This document shows positions 4,940-6,228 of a DNA stretch of 6,228 nt, piece by piece. How positions within the stretch are numbered: position 1 is the stretch's first letter; each line of letters begins with the position of its first letter. The DNA comes from Thermoprotei archaeon. GTDB taxonomy: Archaea; Thermoproteota; Thermoprotei_A; Sulfolobales; Ignisphaeraceae. The position numbers were made by a program, and so were the translations under genes. The DNA is taken from the NCBI GenBank assembly GCA_003661905.1, contig QMXA01000066.1, positions 1 through 6,228 on the forward strand. Reading direction: 5' to 3'. Below the pieces are notes generated by a model that worked only from the letters and a program-made list of their open reading frames with translations, was not told the DNA's origin and made no database searches.

Positions 4940-5350
4940 ATGTTTAAGTTTGGTATAGAAATAGGGATATATATTATAACAATACTAATGATCATAGCAT
5001 TCCTAACTCCTCTGGTCAAGTTCATGTATGAAGTTTCTCAAGGTTCATTGAGTTTTAAAACCCATATTATTAGAGAGAAGAGTATATTCAATCTAAATAT
5101 TGAAATGATCTATAATGGATCTGAAGTCCTCGAAAAAACAGTTCTTGAATTAAAGTTCTATAAAGGAGATCAAATAGTAATTAATAAAACATATGATCTA
5201 GGAACATTAAAGAAAGGTGATAGAAAGATGATTTCCATCGAAATCCCTGAACCTATCCATGCATTTACGGCTATGGAACTTCAACTAAAATGTGTAGTTA
5301 CAAATCTCTACCCAATAGCCATAAGCTACAAGCAAATTCTTGGTAGGTGA
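4940..5350 (+). CDS. Single-pass membrane protein with beta-rich extracytoplasmic domain (unknown function)
   Basis: 136 residues. Residues about 7-28 form one hydrophobic helix (IYIITILMIIAFLTPLV), best read as a membrane anchor. It is not followed by a clear signal-peptidase site. Residues about 37-132 alternate hydrophobic and polar residues as in a beta-sandwich: FNLNIEMIYNGSEVLEKTVLELKF, then a YKGDQIVINKTYDLGTLKKGD hairpin, then MISIEIP, and a last strand LQLKCVVTN. The pattern of a strand ending in 'x-N-G', then 'L-x-L-x-F-Y-x-G', then 'G-x-L-x-x-G-x-x-x-x-x-x-v' recalls Ig-like, CARDB or LEA14/WHy folds, without enough identity to choose. The domain probably faces outward. Its stop overlaps the ribosome site of the next gene, so the two are almost certainly translationally linked. 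Confidence 0.65.
   Translation: MFKFGIEIGIYIITILMIIAFLTPLVKFMYEVSQGSLSFKTHIIREKSIFNLNIEMIYNGSEVLEKTVLELKFYKGDQIVINKTYDLGTLKKGDRKMISIEIPEPIHAFTAMELQLKCVVTNLYPIAISYKQILGR
5345..5350 (+). promoter_or_regulatory. Ribosome binding site of the third operon gene, built into the previous stop codon
   Basis: AGGTGA is a strong archaeal Shine-Dalgarno match made of the last Arg codon and the TGA stop of the preceding gene. It lies 4 bases before GTG 5355 and favours that GTG over the in-frame TTG at 5340. Confidence 0.55.
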
Positions 5351-5354
5351 GAGA

Positions 5355-5807
5355 GTGAGTATATGGAAGTACATATCTGATGCTCTTAGAGGTATTTCTA
5401 GAGGTATAGTAATGATTCTTGCCATAATGCTATTTGCAGCCATTATTGAATCCGGTATTGAGGGAGATTTGAGCTTAGCTAAGATATCTCAACACATGTA
5501 CATACACCCAGCATTACTTCTCATAATAGTGCTATCCTCTGTAGCGAATAGTTTAAAAAGAACATTCATAGGATTAGTACTTAATGTTTTAACATCAATA
5601 TATAGCTTAGGAATTATACTTCTATTCTTAAATGGAGGCATTTTAGAAGCTGAGTATAGCTTAGAATATGCAGAAATTAAGGTAATAATCGATATAAGAA
5701 TATTGATATTAGTATTCTTTATAGTATGTATAGTTCCTCTATCACTTTTAGCAATATATAGATATTTTGAATCTCAAGTAAGAGGAATTGAGAGCTATGA
5801 ACAATGA
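5355..5807 (+). CDS. Four-helix integral membrane protein (unknown function)
   Basis: 150 residues from GTG 5355. Four hydrophobic stretches are visible at about 17-33 (GIVMILAIMLFAAII), 50-65 (HPALLLIIVLSSVANSL), 70-92 (IGLVLNVLTSIYSLGIILLFL) and 114-136 (ILILVFFIVCIVPLSLLAIY). The loop between helices 1 and 2 is acidic (ESGIEGD), as is the loop between helices 3 and 4 (EAEYSLEYAE). The loop between helices 2 and 3 is basic (SLKR). That pattern places both termini inside by the positive-inside rule, with the two acidic loops outside. No transporter or enzyme motif is recognised. The TTG at 5340 would add five residues but lacks a ribosome site. The 3' end overlaps the HEPN-like gene by 11 bases. 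Function is unknown; the operon suggests it forms a membrane complex with the two preceding proteins. Confidence 0.65.
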   Translation: MSIWKYISDALRGISRGIVMILAIMLFAAIIESGIEGDLSLAKISQHMYIHPALLLIIVLSSVANSLKRTFIGLVLNVLTSIYSLGIILLFLNGGILEAEYSLEYAEIKVIIDIRILILVFFIVCIVPLSLLAIYRYFESQVRGIESYEQ

Positions 5808-6225
5808 TATAGCTACGAGATTAAGTAATAAGCTTTGGAAGAGAGCTAATCACTTACTTGAATTAGCGAATCTCAGTCTTGATAAAGGTTTTTATGATGT
5901 ATCATGCTCTGTAGCTCTAAAGGCTGCAAAATTAGCTCTTATATCGTTAAATTTAGTAATATGTGATAAAATACCTAGAACTAGCTCTCTGAAACAGCTA
6001 TTTAGCACTATAACGCAAAACACTAATGAGAATATCAGAGAAATAATCATTGAGTTTATGAAAAAGTACCGAAAAGATATTACTAGGCTTGAATCTTCAG
6101 ATACTGAATTAGTACTGTCTATAGATACCAAAACTAAGGAGCAAGCTACTCATTGTATTAGCATAGCATATAGCATAATGAAGTTAATACATAAAATACT
6201 AGAGGCTATGAGGGATGATTCATAG
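5797..6225 (+). CDS. HEPN-like helical protein without the Rx4-6H nuclease motif
   Basis: 142 residues from ATG 5797, soluble and all helical. Residues about 13-55 follow the HEPN pattern: a first helix RANHLLELANLSLDKGFYDVS, then SVALKAAKLALISLNLVI, which is the 'A-x-x-x-x-x-x-G-x-Y-x-x-A...A-x-x-A' signature of HEPN and PaREP1-like proteins. A PRTSSLKQLF segment (about 60-69) follows, where HEPN proteins have the 'P-x-x-H-x-x-x-x-L' turn. The third and fourth helices are at about 76-93 and 112-140. The Arg-x4-6-His motif of nuclease-type HEPN toxins is absent: after KKYRKDITRLESSD no His falls at the right spacing. A scaffold or binding role is more likely than RNase activity. The start overlaps the preceding gene; an in-frame TTG at 5788 is possible, but GAGG at 5782-5785 suits the ATG better. 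Confidence 0.65.
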   Translation: MNNDIATRLSNKLWKRANHLLELANLSLDKGFYDVSCSVALKAAKLALISLNLVICDKIPRTSSLKQLFSTITQNTNENIREIIIEFMKKYRKDITRLESSDTELVLSIDTKTKEQATHCISIAYSIMKLIHKILEAMRDDS

Positions 6226-6228
6226 ATG

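Noticed and set aside
4507..5025. A 172-codon minus-strand open frame antisense to the first two operon genes
   Set aside because: Its hydrophobic stretches are the antisense image of the plus-strand membrane helices. It overlaps the 5' end of the ASCH gene, and the plus-strand genes have better start signals and operon spacing.
5892..6131. A 79-codon minus-strand frame inside the HEPN-like gene
   Set aside because: It lies wholly antisense within the operon's last gene, with no start signal.
6226..6228. ATG ending the window, one base after a stop codon, with a GGGATGAT stretch at 6212-6219
   Set aside because: It could be the start of a fifth operon gene, but no coding sequence is available to support it.

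Overview
The window looks like chromosomal DNA from a hyperthermophilic crenarchaeon (Thermoproteota). The reasons are an archaeal NAC protein, an AbrB-PhoU fusion regulator, TATA-like boxes about 25 bases before start codons (leaderless transcription), GGTGA-type ribosome sites inside operons, an AT-rich coding background, and a very GC-rich tRNA gene with two introns in bulge-helix-bulge contexts. A Desulfurococcales or Ignisphaera-like source would fit, but that is an inference from style; no marker gene fixes the genus.

Left part (1-1316): nac on the plus strand converges with, and overlaps by 21 bases, a minus-strand gene for an Xre-type HTH regulator. The regulator diverges from a tRNA-Pro(CGG) gene. 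One TATA-like element at 1161-1167 is suitably placed for both. The tRNA carries a 26-base intron at position 32/33 and a 14-base intron at 37/38.

Middle part (1327-4492), all minus strand: an AbrB-PhoU regulator, a small DUF2283-type protein, an M24 (prolidase-fold) protein that seems to have lost part of its metal site, and an ASCH-domain protein with a basic, probably winged-helix C-terminus. The last two probably form a short operon (ASCH first). The DUF2283 and PhoU genes each appear to have their own promoter.

Right part (4583-6228), plus strand: a tightly packed operon of four small genes encoding a two-helix membrane protein, a single-pass protein with a beta-rich outer domain, a four-helix membrane protein, and a soluble HEPN-like helical protein. 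The genes are joined by a 30-base gap, a ribosome site built into the previous stop codon, and an 11-base overlap. I do not recognise this set as a named system; it is the best candidate here for something undescribed. The operon may continue past the window, which ends on an ATG.

No mobile element, CRISPR array or rRNA was seen. No stretch over 300 bases lacks a gene.
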